Below, in pieces: positions 1-7,948 of a DNA stretch of 64,000 bases (its first letter is position 1; every line of letters begins with the position of its first letter). The position numbers and the translations under genes are program-made. The notes beneath the pieces are model-generated. The model was given only the letters and a program-made list of their open reading frames with translations, made no database searches and was not told where the DNA came from. This stretch comes from Bifidobacterium pseudocatenulatum DSM 20438 = JCM 1200 = LMG 10505 (GTDB lineage: Bacteria; Actinomycetota; Actinomycetes; Actinomycetales; Bifidobacteriaceae). The DNA is taken from NCBI RefSeq assembly GCF_001025215.1, contig NZ_AP012330.1, positions 868,001-932,000 on the forward strand, in the 5' to 3' direction.

Positions 1-1
1 G

Positions 2-1225
2 GTTATTGCCGGCATTGTCGGATTGGTGATTGCCTGGTTGCTGTCGGACGTGTTTGTGGTGTTCGGTGTTGAGCTGGGCCCGCGTGTGATCGCGTGGGCT
101 GGTTGCAGTTGCGCGATCATCGGTTTTGCGGTCAGCCATGCGATGCTGCATAGGGGAGTGTTGCGTGCCGTCGCCGTAATACTGGTGGTATGCGCAGTGT
201 TTTCCACCGCCACCGGCATCGATCAGGCGTATGGAGAATATGCCACCATCGGATCATTGTTCGGCCAAGACGCCTATAACGAAGCCGACCTGACGGGAAT
301 GGCGAAACGCAACGATTTGATTAGCGTCACGCAATGGAGGCAGGAAGCGGCAGACGGTAGCATCAGCGATATTCCCGCACATGGCGAAGTCAGTAAAGTA
401 AATATTCCAGCCACAACATCGCATTTCGAAGCGCGACAGGCGCTGGTATATCTGCCGCCGGCAGCGCTTGTCACAGCCAAACACAAGCCGGCGTTGCCGG
501 TCATACTGATGATGAGCGGCCAGCCGGGCTCTCCGGGGCGCGTGTTTGCCGCGGGCGGCATTCAAACCATGATGGACGATTACGCGCAGCATCATGGCGG
601 ACTCGCACCCATTGTTATTGCGGCCGACCAGTTGGGAGACGATTCGCATAACACCCTATGCGTGGATTCGCCGGTGTACGGCAAGGCGTTGACCTACTTG
701 ACGAAAGACGTGGTCGACTGGGTGAAAACCAATCTTCCTGCGGCACGGCAAGCACAAGATTGGGCGATCGCAGGTTTTTCACAGGGGGCCACATGTTCGC
801 TGCAAATCGGTGCGAACCATCCGAATTTGTTCAGCACCATCATCCCCACCGGCAGCGAACTCAAACCGACCAATGGCAGTGAAAGCAGTATGATCAGCCG
901 GTTCTTTCACGGCGATCGCACCGCATATGAGAAGCAGATTCCCATCAACGCCATTCGCAACCATGCGCCTTCGAACCAGACGCTTGTGATCGGCGCGGGG
1001 GAGCGTGATCGCGAGTCTGTGCGCAATGTCGAACTCATCGCACCGGTTGCTCAACAGGAGGGCATGCATGTTACGGCAGTCGAATCGCTCGGCAATGCGC
1101 ATGACTGGCATGCCGTGCGAGACACGTTGCGGTATGGGCTTGTCGTATTCGGTTATAACACGGGACTGAGTGATGCTAAGCCGAAATTGGCTGACTATCC
1201 GAATCTTAAACGCATTTCAATCTGA
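2..1225 (+). CDS. Membrane-anchored alpha/beta-hydrolase (esterase family), 5' partial
   Basis: The frame is open from the first bases of the window, so the true start lies upstream; 407 residues are visible. The N-terminal part holds hydrophobic segments (to about base 230), followed by a soluble esterase-D/antigen-85-like alpha/beta-hydrolase domain. The nucleophile elbow reads GFSQG, with Ser at bases 779-781. A late His in the stretch HDWH (around 1100) could complete the triad. The stop lies 24 bases before an MprF-like aminoacyl-lipid synthase, so the two are probably co-transcribed. Hydrolases beside aminoacyl-phospholipid synthases are known in other bacteria to deacylate the product. 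That substrate is inference here; the hydrolase fold is well supported. Confidence 0.8.
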   Translation, partial: VIAGIVGLVIAWLLSDVFVVFGVELGPRVIAWAGCSCAIIGFAVSHAMLHRGVLRAVAVILVVCAVFSTATGIDQAYGEYATIGSLFGQDAYNEADLTGMAKRNDLISVTQWRQEAADGSISDIPAHGEVSKVNIPATTSHFEARQALVYLPPAALVTAKHKPALPVILMMSGQPGSPGRVFAAGGIQTMMDDYAQHHGGLAPIVIAADQLGDDSHNTLCVDSPVYGKALTYLTKDVVDWVKTNLPAARQAQDWAIAGFSQGATCSLQIGANHPNLFSTIIPTGSELKPTNGSESSMISRFFHGDRTAYEKQIPINAIRNHAPSNQTLVIGAGERDRESVRNVELIAPVAQQEGMHVTAVESLGNAHDWHAVRDTLRYGLVVFGYNTGLSDAKPKLADYPNLKRISI

Positions 1226-1249
1226 ATCATCGAACGGAAGTACTGTATT

Positions 1250-3796
1250 ATGACGCAATCGCAGGAATCAACAGTGAAACCATTATTTGGCTTTCGTGCG
1301 CTTATGGCCGATCTTGCCGACTGGATTCGTGAGCATCGCATGACCTTGGGGTTTGTGCTGTTCATCACGCTGTTCAATGTCGGCATGCAGCTCGTATGCG
1401 GCATTAGACATACGCAATTTCCGCCGCAATTGTCGCGCGTGAGTTTTGACGCGCTCGCGCATGGGCGCTGGTATACCGCGCCGATTTCACTGCTGTCGGT
1501 GCCTCAGTTGGGTCGTCTGCTGATCGACATTCCACTGATACTCATCGCATTCGGCTTATGCGAAACGGTGATTGGAAAGGCGAAGACGGCATGGGTGTCG
1601 CTGATCACCACGCTTGGCGGCATAGCGCTCGGTATGGGATTATGCTCGCTGTTCGCAGGCAAAAGTCCGCAATGGCATGCGATTTCGCATGATGGTGCGA
1701 TTTTGGGGCCGCTGGTTGTTGTGGTGGGCACGCTGATGTGTGCCAGCGCGTTCACCGCCATGCTGTGGCGTCGGCGTATTCGTGTGATCGGCTATAGCGT
1801 GGTGCTGATCCTGTTCCTGTATCGTGGTGAAGCCGGCGATTACTGTTTGCTGGCGTCGGCGTTGCTTGGCCATGTGCTTGGCTATTTGATGGCTTCCGAG
1901 AGTCAAGGTGATGTGTATAGGCATGGTGCCTTGTATGAGATGCGCAGGCTGATTGGTATGGCTGCCGGCGTACAGGCGGTCGGTTCGCTGGTTGCCGTTT
2001 CCTCAAGACAATCATTCGGATTGCTCTCCATGTTCGGCTTGCTGACAGGTTCCACGGAATTCGACACGGAACAAGTGTTGGATTGCCTCAACGGTTCCTC
2101 GCATGCCAACTGTTTCGCGCAATATCGTATGATGCGATTCACCATGCCCGGAAACTGGCTGGTGTCGTTGATGCCGACGCTGATGCTGCTGTTGATCGCA
2201 TGGGGTCTGTATCGCGGACGCCGTATTGCCGCAGCGTTGAGCGTGCTGTTCAATGCGTGCACAGTGGTGCTTGCGATGCTGTTTTATGTGGTGCTTCCGC
2301 TGCAATATGTTGGCGATTCGCAGGCTGATGCGTTGCCTGCGTTGGCTCGTCATGGTGCGTTTCATGCGATGTTTTCCACTATGGCATTGCCGTTGATTTT
2401 TATCGTTATCGTCATTGCGTTCCGTCAGTGTTTTACGATTCGCACTAGAAGTGAGATTATGTTGCGTGCTGCGGCAGGTGCATTGTCGGCTTTTCTGTTG
2501 TTGGGATTGATGTATGCCGGATATGGGCTTGCCTCTCCCGACGATTTCAATGAAAGTCCGCAATTGATCGCATTGCTTGCCGATTATGTGCAGCGATTGC
2601 TACCAATTGGTCTGTTGAGTGGTATCGAACCTGAGTTTGTGCCCGTCGGCCGAATTTCCTTGCTGGTATATCAGTGCGTCGGTCCGGTGTTTTGGATTAT
2701 TGCATTGCTTTGCGCTTGGGATTGTCTGCGAGATCGTTCCATGGTGAATGATGCTTCACGTCATCGCGTTGATGAAATCATTCCTCTTGGCGGCGAATCC
2801 ATGTCGTTCATGACTACTTGGGAAGGCAATGACTATTGGTTTTCCGCAACCGGACGTTCCGCGATCGCCTATCGAGTGTCTTACGGCATCGCATTGACCG
2901 TGACCGGACCATTCGGAGATCCCAGCGAATATGCGGATGATCTCATTGATTTCGCAACATTCTGCGCACGGCATTCTTGGACGCCCGTGTTCTACAGTGT
3001 GCACGAATCGCAGCGAGCCGAACTCACCAAAGCCGGATGGGATTCGCTTGACGTCGGTACGGAAATGGTCGTCAATCCCAACGAATGGCAGACCCGAGGC
3101 AAGAAATGGCAGGACGTGCGCACCGCCATCAACAAAGCCAAACGAGACGGCATCACCGACGTGCTCACCACTTTCAAGGAGGCACCCTTCTCAGTACAAA
3201 CGCAGATTCGTGAGATCTCCGCACAGTGGGCCGGCAAAAAGGCCCTGCCGGAAATGGGATTCACCTTGGGAGGCGTCGACGAACTGATCGACTCCCGGGT
3301 GCGCCTACTCTACGCGGTTGACGGCAATGGCAAAGTCCTTGGCGTAACCAGCTGGCTGCCCACCTATCGTGACGGTACGATCATCGGTTGGACGCTTGAC
3401 TTCATGAGGCATCGCACCGACAGCGTCAACGGCATCATGGAATTCCTGATTGCACGCATGGCTGAACGACTACGCGACGAAGGCAACGTGGAATTCATGA
3501 GCTTATCGGCGGCGCCGCTGGCCGGTATGGGATCCAACAAAGGCGAACACGAGGAAAGCGAAGTGTTGCGTCATGCACTGCAAATGGTCGCAGACATCAT
3601 GGAACCAGCATACGGATTCCACTCACTATTCCGTTTCAAACTGAAATTCCACCCCGATGAAGAGAAAGTGTATATCTGCTATCCCGACGCAGCCAAACTG
3701 CCGCAAATATCGCTTGCCGTGGCACAAGCCTACGTGCCGTCGCTCACACCTGCCGAAGCCATGCGATTCGTACGTACGATTGCGCCGCGTGATTGA
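1250..3796 (+). CDS. MprF-like aminoacyl-lipid synthase (DUF2156, phosphatidylglycerol lysyltransferase family)
   Basis: This is an 848-residue protein. Roughly the first 490 residues are a polytopic membrane region with many hydrophobic helices. The last 340 are a soluble GNAT-like DUF2156 domain (from about residue 505, starting near SMSFMTTWEGNDYWF), as in MprF, which transfers an amino acid from aminoacyl-tRNA to a membrane lipid. The motif near NKAKRDG and the later GWTLDFMRHR segment are typical of the catalytic domain. Such modification reduces negative surface charge and sensitivity to cationic peptides. It follows an esterase gene closely. The amino acid and lipid (phosphatidylglycerol or diacylglycerol) cannot be told from sequence. 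Confidence 0.85.
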   Translation: MTQSQESTVKPLFGFRALMADLADWIREHRMTLGFVLFITLFNVGMQLVCGIRHTQFPPQLSRVSFDALAHGRWYTAPISLLSVPQLGRLLIDIPLILIAFGLCETVIGKAKTAWVSLITTLGGIALGMGLCSLFAGKSPQWHAISHDGAILGPLVVVVGTLMCASAFTAMLWRRRIRVIGYSVVLILFLYRGEAGDYCLLASALLGHVLGYLMASESQGDVYRHGALYEMRRLIGMAAGVQAVGSLVAVSSRQSFGLLSMFGLLTGSTEFDTEQVLDCLNGSSHANCFAQYRMMRFTMPGNWLVSLMPTLMLLLIAWGLYRGRRIAAALSVLFNACTVVLAMLFYVVLPLQYVGDSQADALPALARHGAFHAMFSTMALPLIFIVIVIAFRQCFTIRTRSEIMLRAAAGALSAFLLLGLMYAGYGLASPDDFNESPQLIALLADYVQRLLPIGLLSGIEPEFVPVGRISLLVYQCVGPVFWIIALLCAWDCLRDRSMVNDASRHRVDEIIPLGGESMSFMTTWEGNDYWFSATGRSAIAYRVSYGIALTVTGPFGDPSEYADDLIDFATFCARHSWTPVFYSVHESQRAELTKAGWDSLDVGTEMVVNPNEWQTRGKKWQDVRTAINKAKRDGITDVLTTFKEAPFSVQTQIREISAQWAGKKALPEMGFTLGGVDELIDSRVRLLYAVDGNGKVLGVTSWLPTYRDGTIIGWTLDFMRHRTDSVNGIMEFLIARMAERLRDEGNVEFMSLSAAPLAGMGSNKGEHEESEVLRHALQMVADIMEPAYGFHSLFRFKLKFHPDEEKVYICYPDAAKLPQISLAVAQAYVPSLTPAEAMRFVRTIAPRD

Positions 3797-3897
3797 CATG
3801 ATGTCAGACTTGAGACGGTCCATGGTTCTGGGGTAGCTCGGGTCTACACTAAAGAACGGTTCATAAAGTACTACTTTTCCTGATGGAAGGGGCCAGC

Positions 3898-5346
3898 ATG
3901 TCAGCTGAAGCAAACGTCGGCGTAGTCGGTCTTGCCGCAATGGGCGGTAGCCTCGCACGTAACCTCGCACACCACGGCAACAAGGTGGCAGTGTTCAACC
4001 GCTCTTACGGCCGTACCGAAAAGCTCATGAACGAACACGGCAACGAAGGCGAATTCTTCCCGGCAAAAACCCTCGAAGAGTTCGTGGACAGCCTCGTCAA
4101 GCCGCGTACCGCCATCATCATGGTCAAGGCGGGAGAGCCGACCGACGCCATGATCAACGCGCTCGCCGACCTGATGGAGCCGGGCGACATCATCGTCGAC
4201 GCAGGCAACGCCTACTTCCCGGACACCATTCGCCGCGAGAAGGAAATCAGCGCTCGCGGACTGCATTTCGTCGGATGCGGTGTGTCCGGCGGTGAGGAAG
4301 GCGCTCTGCTTGGACCTTCCATGATGCCGGGTGGCTCCGAAGAATCCTGGAAGACTCTGAAGCCGATTTTTGAATCCATCGCGGCCAAGGCCGAAGGCGA
4401 ACCGTGCGTCACCCATATCGGTCTCAATGGTGCTGGCCACTTCGTCAAGATGGTGCACAACGGTATTGAGTACTCCGACATGCAGCTCATCGCTGAAAGC
4501 TACGATCTGATGCGTCGTGGCCTTGGCATGACTCCGGCTGAGATCGGTGACGTGTTCGAAGAGTGGAACAAGACCGAACTCGACTCCTATCTGATCGAAA
4601 TCACCGCCGAAGTGCTGCATCAGGCCGACAAGAAGACCGGTGAGCCGCTGGTTGACGTGATCGTCGACCATGCTGGCATGAAGGGCACCGGCACGTGGAC
4701 CGTGCAGACCGCACTGTCTCTGGCCGTACCGGTCACCGGCATCGCCGAAGCCGTGTTCGCCCGTGGTCTTTCCTCCGAAGCTGATCTACGTGAGGAAGCC
4801 GCCAAGCAGGGCTTCAATGGCCCTGACGGCAACCTGAACCTCACCGACGATGAGAAGAAGGCCTTCATCGAAGACATTCGTCAGGCACTCTACGCTTCCA
4901 AGATCGTCGCCTACGCCCAGGGCTTCAACGAGATTACCACTGCTGCCGAAGAATATGGCTGGGATATCGATCTGGCTGCCGTGGCACGCATCTGGCGTGG
5001 CGGCTGCATCATCCGTGCGAAGTTCCTCAACCGTATTTCCGAAGCGTTCGAATCAGGTGAAGCCAACGTGTCGCTGCTGTTCGCTCCGTACTTCAAGAAC
5101 GCCATCGAAACCGCCGAAAAGTCTTGGCGTAACGTGGTGGCTCAGGCCGCCGTCAACGGTTTGCCTACTCCGGCGTTCGCTTCCTCGCTGTCGTACTTCG
5201 ACGGACTGCGTTCCAAGCGCCTGCCCGCCGCCCTGATCCAAGGTCAGCGCGACTATTTCGGCGCTCACACCTACCAGCGTGTGGATCAGCCGGGCGCATT
5301 CCACACGCTGTGGGCTGAGCCGGGCCGCGAGGAAATCGAAGCCTGA
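3898..5346 (+). CDS. gnd: 6-phosphogluconate dehydrogenase, decarboxylating
   Basis: Gnd oxidises 6-phosphogluconate to ribulose-5-phosphate and CO2 with NADP+, in the cytoplasm. The 482-residue length matches the long-chain family. It has an N-terminal Rossmann motif (GLAAMGGSLARN), the substrate motif GGVSGGEEGA-like at VSGGEEGALLGPS, and the catalytic HFVKMVHNGIEY segment. I chose the ATG at 3898 because GGAAGGGG ends 5 bases upstream; an in-frame ATG at 3883 overlaps that site. The gene is codon-biased like highly expressed genes and ends at a strong hairpin. zwf, opcA and pgl of the same pathway lie 2.6 kb downstream. Confidence 0.97.
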   Translation: MSAEANVGVVGLAAMGGSLARNLAHHGNKVAVFNRSYGRTEKLMNEHGNEGEFFPAKTLEEFVDSLVKPRTAIIMVKAGEPTDAMINALADLMEPGDIIVDAGNAYFPDTIRREKEISARGLHFVGCGVSGGEEGALLGPSMMPGGSEESWKTLKPIFESIAAKAEGEPCVTHIGLNGAGHFVKMVHNGIEYSDMQLIAESYDLMRRGLGMTPAEIGDVFEEWNKTELDSYLIEITAEVLHQADKKTGEPLVDVIVDHAGMKGTGTWTVQTALSLAVPVTGIAEAVFARGLSSEADLREEAAKQGFNGPDGNLNLTDDEKKAFIEDIRQALYASKIVAYAQGFNEITTAAEEYGWDIDLAAVARIWRGGCIIRAKFLNRISEAFESGEANVSLLFAPYFKNAIETAEKSWRNVVAQAAVNGLPTPAFASSLSYFDGLRSKRLPAALIQGQRDYFGAHTYQRVDQPGAFHTLWAEPGREEIEA

Positions 5347-5386
5347 TAGACGTATTTCTGCAACGAATCTAGCGGATTAACAGATG

Positions 5387-5426
5387 AAAAGAGCCTCACG
5401 CTTTATGAAAAGTGTGCGGCTCTTTG
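5387..5426 (+). terminator. Rho-independent terminator after gnd
   Basis: The arms AAAGAGCC (5388-5395) and GGCTCTTT (5418-5425) pair, with inner pairs CAC/GTG and CTTT/AAAG around a short loop. A-rich bases precede and T-rich bases follow the stem, so it may also serve the converging dehydrogenase gene. Confidence 0.75.
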
Positions 5427-5480
5427 TGTTGCGGCAAATATGATCAGCCGCAAGGGAAACTCGTTGAGTTGCCTCCTGAA

Positions 5481-6278
5481 TTATTCGCGATGCTGGTTGC
5501 GTGGGTTGCCGCCATTCATGATTGCGGCGACCCGTCGCGTCAGAGCGCGGGGGAGTAGTCGTTCCGCTGCGGCTCCGGCTTTGGTGAGGTAGCCGTGGTA
5601 GGCAAGCGTGCGCCCCTGCTTCATCTTCCGATACGCGTAGGTGGCAAGCTGGTAGGCGGTGGCCGGTTTGGTCAGCGTGAAGAAATTCATGCCATGCATG
5701 TTCGCGGCCTTGGCGAACCCTGTGGATGTCGGTCCGGGGCATACGCAGGTCACACTCACACCGGTATCTCGCAATTCGTACGACACCGCTTCCGAAAGCG
5801 ATCGTACGAACGCTTTCGACGCGAAATATATCGCCATATATGGGCCTGCCATCATTGAAGCAACAGAAGAGATGTTCAATATGCGTCCGTGACCCTGCTC
5901 GCGCATATCACGACCATAACGGTACGTAAGTTCAGCCAACGCGGCCATGTTGAGCTGCATCATCTCATGCTGGCGATGCCAGTCGGCGTCGAGAAAACCC
6001 GTCCAATCCGCAAAACCGGCGTTATTGACGAGATGATCCACTTCAAAACCTTGCGAAACTGTGTAATCATGCAACTGTTGCGGTGCGTCAGACTCGCTTA
6101 GATCAAGCGCAACCGTCTCCACATGCACGCCATAGCGATGTTCCAGCGTGCGCTTCACGTCATCAAGTTTGCCTTGACTGCGTGCCGTAATGATGAGATC
6201 ATGCCTGTCGGCCGCAAACAATGCCGCCATCTCACGCCCAATGCCACTCGAAGCCCCCGTTATCAACGCATATGCCAT
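5481..6278 (-). CDS. Short-chain dehydrogenase/reductase (SDR) family oxidoreductase
   Basis: This is a 265-residue classical SDR. The cofactor-binding motif TGASSGIG is at residues 7-14, NNAG follows at about residue 86, and the catalytic Ser (NISSVAS) and Tyr-x-x-x-Lys (YFASK) are in order. Arg after TAR suggests an NADP(H) preference, which is inference. A good ribosome binding site (AAAGGTGG) precedes the ATG. It is divergent from the PatB/MalY gene and converges on gnd. The closest relatives I recall are DltE/YqjQ-type general SDRs; the substrate is unknown. Confidence 0.88.
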   Translation of the reverse strand: MAYALITGASSGIGREMAALFAADRHDLIITARSQGKLDDVKRTLEHRYGVHVETVALDLSESDAPQQLHDYTVSQGFEVDHLVNNAGFADWTGFLDADWHRQHEMMQLNMAALAELTYRYGRDMREQGHGRILNISSVASMMAGPYMAIYFASKAFVRSLSEAVSYELRDTGVSVTCVCPGPTSTGFAKAANMHGMNFFTLTKPATAYQLATYAYRKMKQGRTLAYHGYLTKAGAAAERLLPRALTRRVAAIMNGGNPRNQHRE

Positions 6279-6635
6279 AAAACCACCTTTCTTAAGTATT
6301 GATGTTCATGGTAGTCAATACGCATGCAATAACGCCATTTGCAACGCAATGGTCCGGAACTTTTCGACTGGGCTGGCTGATTGACAGTTTTCATGCACTT
6401 CTCGCATGGAAAGTAATACATCATTTACATTAGTTATTTTGGTTTGGTTCGTTCACAATGGGTGCGTCAGCATGAATGTGAAAGAACCAGTATGGAATGT
6501 TCGAAAGGCCATGTTTTTGAACTCATACAACAGGGCGGCCCGACCGACAAAGTCATTACAATGCATGTCGTGAAACCGGGATCATTCACAGCTTGCATTT
6601 GACTTCGTCCACTTGAAGTTCTTAAGTTTGATGGC
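6279..6635. other. Divergent intergenic region between the SDR and PatB/MalY genes
   Basis: This 357-base gap is more AT-rich than its flanks. It holds a TTGACA at 6381-6386 and an imperfect inverted repeat, TTTTCATGC (6388-6396) with GCATGGAAA (6404-6412). A possible promoter for the PatB/MalY gene is TTCATG (6390-6395) with TAATAC 18 bases later, leaving a leader of about 210 bases. A short ORF (6492-6602) lies inside. Nothing else is recognisable. Confidence 0.4.
6492..6602 (+). CDS. Possible small ORF, 36 residues, unrecognised
   Basis: ATG at 6492 runs to TGA at 6600-6602 and encodes 36 residues beginning MECSKGHVFELIQQGG. There is no clear ribosome binding site. It lies in the leader of the PatB/MalY gene, ending 33 bases before that start. 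It could be chance, a decayed gene fragment or a leader peptide. I do not recognise it. Confidence 0.15.
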   Translation: MECSKGHVFELIQQGGPTDKVITMHVVKPGSFTACI

Positions 6636-7817
6636 ATGACTTACGATTTCGACACTCCCGTAGACCGATCCGGCACGTATTCGCTCAAGTGGGAAGAGGC
6701 AGGAGATGCGCTGCCCATGTGGGTGGCGGATATGGAATTTCAAACCGCTCCACAGATTCGAGCCGCACTGCAGCAGCGTCTTGACCACGGTATTTTCGGA
6801 TATTCCATCGTCCCTCCTGAATGGAATCAGGCATACGTTGACTGGTGGCACCGTAGGCATAATCTTGATATCGACCCGGAATCGCTCGTATTCAGCACCG
6901 GCGTGGTGCCGGCAATCTCCAGCATGGTACGAAAACTCACCACAGCAAACGAAAACGTGCTTATCCAAACTCCGGTCTACAACATTTTCTTCAATTCGAT
7001 TATCAATAATGGATGCCGCGTGCTTGAATCACCGTTGGAATACGACGGTTCCGGACATTACTCCATCAACTGGGCCGATCTGGAATCCAAGTTGGCCGAT
7101 CCGCAAACCACGCTGATGATCCTGTGCAATCCACACAATCCCGTAGGCCGAATCTGGGATCGCGACACCCTCGCACGCATAGGTGAGCTTTGCTGGAACC
7201 ATCATGTGACCGTAATCAGCGACGAAATTCATTGTGATCTTACCGATCCGGGATATGATTACGTGCCCTTTGCCTCGGTGAATGAGCAGTGCGCAATGAA
7301 CTCCGTGACCTGCATGGCACCGACCAAAACGTTCAATATCGCCGGTCTTAACACGGCTGCCGTAATGATTCCAAATCCCGTGCTGAGGCATAAGGTATGG
7401 CGTGCGCTCAACACGGACGAAGTGGCCGAACCGAACGCCTTCGCCATGACGGCCACGCTCGCTGCCTTCAACGAGAGCGAGCCTTGGCTTGAGGAATTGC
7501 GCGCATACTTGGCAGGCAACAAAGCCGAAGCACGAGCCATGATCAACGAATACAATGCTGCCGCGGCACCGGAACGACGCATCGCCCTGATTGAAAGCCA
7601 TGCCACCTACTTGTTGTGGGTCGATTGTTCGAAACTGACGCACGATACCGCTCTGTTGTGCGAACATCTCAAGCGCAATCATCAGGTGATGTTCTCCGAA
7701 GGTGCCGAGTATGGCGGCAACGGGCATGATTTCATTCGCATCAACGTGGCCTGCCCGCGAAGCACCATGCAAGAAGGATTCAATCGTCTGTTCGCCGGAT
7801 TACGTGATTTTCGGTGA
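6636..7817 (+). CDS. PatB/MalY family PLP-dependent C-S beta-lyase (aminotransferase fold I)
   Basis: The 393-residue protein belongs to the MalY/PatB branch of fold-type I PLP enzymes, which cleave cystathionine or cysteine-S-conjugates to pyruvate, ammonia and a thiol. Family motifs are MWVADMEF near residue 28, NPHNPVGR, SDEIHCDL and the PLP lysine in APTKTFNIAGL. The C-terminal FIRINVACPR supplies the carboxylate-binding Arg. No strong ribosome binding site is visible, so the start is less certain. A role in methionine/cysteine metabolism or sulfur scavenging is likely; an aminotransferase activity is the alternative. Confidence 0.9.
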   Translation: MTYDFDTPVDRSGTYSLKWEEAGDALPMWVADMEFQTAPQIRAALQQRLDHGIFGYSIVPPEWNQAYVDWWHRRHNLDIDPESLVFSTGVVPAISSMVRKLTTANENVLIQTPVYNIFFNSIINNGCRVLESPLEYDGSGHYSINWADLESKLADPQTTLMILCNPHNPVGRIWDRDTLARIGELCWNHHVTVISDEIHCDLTDPGYDYVPFASVNEQCAMNSVTCMAPTKTFNIAGLNTAAVMIPNPVLRHKVWRALNTDEVAEPNAFAMTATLAAFNESEPWLEELRAYLAGNKAEARAMINEYNAAAAPERRIALIESHATYLLWVDCSKLTHDTALLCEHLKRNHQVMFSEGAEYGGNGHDFIRINVACPRSTMQEGFNRLFAGLRDFR

Positions 7818-7833
7818 ATTAATATAAGACCAT

Positions 7834-7876
7834 CGGCTGTGATATTGCTCACAGCCGCTAGGAAACGGCTGGTTTT
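7834..7876 (+). terminator. Overlapping hairpins between the PatB/MalY gene and zwf
   Basis: CGGCTGTGA (7834-7842) pairs with TCACAGCCG (7849-7857). The second arm can instead pair through CAGCCG (7852-7857) with CGGCTG (7866-7871), which is followed by GTTTT. A third small stem, TTTTGTG (7873-7879) with CACAAAA (7886-7892), follows. A weak terminator is the simplest reading; alternative folding before zwf is possible. Confidence 0.35.
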
Positions 7877-7948
7877 GTGGGTTTTCACAAAATATGGAAA
7901 GGACGTTTTTCGGATGGGCACCGCCGTCCGTGACCTGTTGGCGATACT

